Part shown: one piece after another, positions 5,521 to 6,349 of the stretch
How the letters are laid out: the number at the start of each line of letters is the position of its first letter
How positions within the stretch are numbered: the stretch's first letter is position 1
Source of the DNA: JAZDGL01 sp043806975
Lineage (GTDB): Bacteria > Patescibacteriota > Minisyncoccia > CAYZDR01
DNA: 6,349 nt
Assembly: GCA_043806975.1 (NCBI GenBank)
Contig: JAZDGL010000019.1
Span: forward strand, 1-6,349
Direction of reading: 5' to 3'
The notes under the pieces: generated by a model
Databases searched by the model: none
The model's input: only the letters and a program-made list of their open reading frames with translations
Told to the model about the DNA's origin: nothing
Made by a program: the position numbers and the translations under genes

Positions 5521-6168
5521 TTATTTTACCACATTTTCTAAAATTTTCCATGTATTTAACGGAGCGCGAATAATTTGCAGCAGCGGCTTATCTAAAATCA
5601 CTCTTAATCTTCTTATATCCGCAGACGACAAATCAATTTTGTCAATGATATCATAGCCGTATTCAAGGCAAACCCGCAAAAGTTTTGTTTCATTATTCTG
5701 CTGCCCGCAAAGCTGCGGATTATATCCAAGCGCTGCCAAAAAGCGCGCAGAAAAAATATACGGCAAATAATTTATTTTACTTTCTTTGCAAGAATCAAGC
5801 TTTTCTAAAAATAACTGCACCTCTTCGTATTCTTTTTTAATGGGAGCGTTTTCCTCAATCGCCTGATCGGCTAATTCCATAGCAAAAAATCCAGCGATTA
5901 TCCTTCTAAAATCAGATTTTAAATTTTCAAAATAATTTAAGGTCAAAGCACTTGTCGCTCTTGCAAAATTTTTTCCTTGCACAAAAGATATTTCGCTTTT
6001 ATTTAAAATATCTAGATGGGGAGCGATTTTTGCGCTAATTTTTTTTCCTCCCTTTGCGAAAAGAGAAAACTTTCCAAAATCTTTTGATAATATAGTGATA
6101 AATAAATCCGCTTCACCGCTATCTATTTTTTTGATTACAATCCCTTCTGTATGGTGAATTTGATGCAT
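5521..6168 (-). CDS. recO: DNA repair protein RecO
   Basis: The 215-residue product is the recombination mediator that, with RecR, loads RecA onto SSB-coated single-stranded DNA and anneals strands in gap repair. The N-terminal OB-fold (about 1-78) has the family signature: TEGIVIKK (7-14), then GEADLFITILSKDFGKFSLF (18-37) and AKGGKK (38-43). A helical C-terminal half follows, with FSARFLAALGYNPQLC (139-154) at the usual position. RecO is commonly 230-250 residues, so this copy is compact. Of the four-cysteine zinc cluster seen in many RecO proteins, only C154 is recognisable, so a zinc site is unlikely. The start agrees with the family N-terminus. No Shine-Dalgarno is present, and an extended -10 element ends 6 nt before the ATG, suggesting a leaderless message. 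The membrane protein gene follows after 57 bp. Confidence 0.93.
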   Translation of the reverse strand: MHQIHHTEGIVIKKIDSGEADLFITILSKDFGKFSLFAKGGKKISAKIAPHLDILNKSEISFVQGKNFARATSALTLNYFENLKSDFRRIIAGFFAMELADQAIEENAPIKKEYEEVQLFLEKLDSCKESKINYLPYIFSARFLAALGYNPQLCGQQNNETKLLRVCLEYGYDIIDKIDLSSADIRRLRVILDKPLLQIIRAPLNTWKILENVVK

Positions 6169-6174
6169 AGTTAA

Positions 6175-6183
6175 ATTATAGCA
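6175..6183 (-). promoter_or_regulatory. Extended -10 promoter of recO, predicted leaderless
   Basis: TGCTATAAT on the minus strand (6183-6175) is a perfect extended -10 (TGN plus TATAAT). At 17-bp spacing the -35 region (TCTGCA, 6203-6198) is poor, 3/6, as is common for extended -10 promoters. Only 6 nt separate the -10 box from the recO ATG, so transcription should begin at or within a base or two of the A of the start codon. Confidence 0.65.
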
Positions 6184-6202
6184 TAAAAATTTTATTTTGC
6201 AG

Positions 6203-6242
6203 AAAATAAAAAGGCGCCTATCCCTAAAACAGGAAGGCGCCT
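6203..6242 (-). terminator. Intrinsic terminator of the PEP-CTERM gene
   Basis: AGGCGCCT (6242-6235) pairs with AGGCGCCT (6219-6212). The stem continues with a further GGA/TCC across one bulged base and is closed by an 8-nt loop. On the minus strand the stem is followed by TTTT-A-TTTT (6211-6203). This separates the upstream gene from the recO promoter. Confidence 0.8.
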
Positions 6243-6245
6243 AAA

Positions 6246-6280
6246 ATTCCTAGAATCTATTAAAAATTGATTCTAGGAAT
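6246..6280. repeat. Perfect 12-bp inverted repeat spanning the stop codon of the PEP-CTERM gene
   Basis: ATTCCTAGAATC (6246-6257) and GATTCTAGGAAT (6269-6280) are exact inverse copies around an 11-nt loop that contains the TAA stop (6262-6260). It forms a second hairpin directly ahead of the terminator on the minus strand, and may help protect or terminate the mRNA. Confidence 0.75.
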
Positions 6281-6349
6281 GAAAATAAGAGCAAATACGA
6301 TTCCCACTCCGAAGAGCAGGAAGGTTGCAGGTTCAGGGACTGGGGTAGA
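6260..6349 (-). CDS. C-terminal fragment of a PEP-CTERM sorting-signal protein (5' part outside window)
   Basis: The frame from the right edge to TAA at 6262-6260 gives 29 residues. They begin STPVPEPATFLLFGVG and continue as a hydrophobic helix ending IPRINF. VPEPAT followed by L/F/G-rich transmembrane sequence at the extreme C-terminus is the hallmark of the PEP-CTERM signal. In known systems an exosortase recognises it and anchors or releases the exported protein, usually alongside exopolysaccharide production. The terminal basic cluster is weak, with a single Arg. The identity of the mature protein cannot be known here. The stop lies in the loop of an inverted repeat and a terminator follows, consistent with a true gene end. 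A chance match is unlikely, given the motif, the helix and the terminal position together. Confidence 0.8.
   Translation of the reverse strand, partial: STPVPEPATFLLFGVGIVFALIFIPRINF

Noticed and set aside
1..6349. Alternative genetic code with TGA as glycine or tryptophan, known in some CPR groups
   Set aside because: All genes read through with the standard code and contain no in-frame TGA, and Trp and Gly are encoded normally. The visible stops are TAA or TAG only, which is too few to mean anything by itself.

Overview
This AT-rich window is coded entirely on the minus strand. Reading in the direction of transcription (high to low coordinates) it holds: the last 29 codons of a protein with a PEP-CTERM sorting tail (6349-6260); a tandem hairpin and terminator zone (6280-6203); recO (6168-5521); a 658-residue single-pass membrane protein with tandem extracellular beta-sandwich modules (5464-3488); a block of palindromic repeats (about 3480-3218); tgt (3178-2027); a second repeat block (about 2026-1756); speD (1745-1401); and a DUF234-type ATPase (1337-1) that runs off the left edge a few codons before its expected end.

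The organism is probably an uncultivated bacterium of the Patescibacteria/Parcubacteria (CPR) type. This is inferred from strong AT bias, short RecO and SpeD proteins, the large N-anchored surface protein beside recO, sparse Shine-Dalgarno sites, and intergenic space filled with CCCCCTTT...AAAGGGGG palindromes. The call is moderate, because no rRNA or ribosomal protein gene is present. The five visible stop codons are TAA or TAG, and all the genes read through without in-frame TGA, so nothing suggests TGA recoding.

The window is not one pathway. recO (recombinational repair) and the surface protein probably form a two-gene unit read from an extended -10 promoter that would give a leaderless recO message. 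tgt (queuosine tRNA modification) has its own likely promoter. speD (polyamine synthesis) has no clear one. The ATPase has a perfect consensus sigma70 promoter overlapped by a large palindrome, which looks like a repressed or autoregulated unit.

The most unusual feature is the spread of palindromic repeats. They fill the two intergenic blocks, supply part of the tgt promoter and the Shine-Dalgarno site of the surface protein gene, inflate the apparent tgt start, and sit in frame inside the tgt coding sequence, adding about 29 residues. A separate palindrome sits in the cytoplasmic linker of the surface protein. A nearly exact copy of the tgt-internal unit lies between genes and differs only by a nested 12-bp palindrome.
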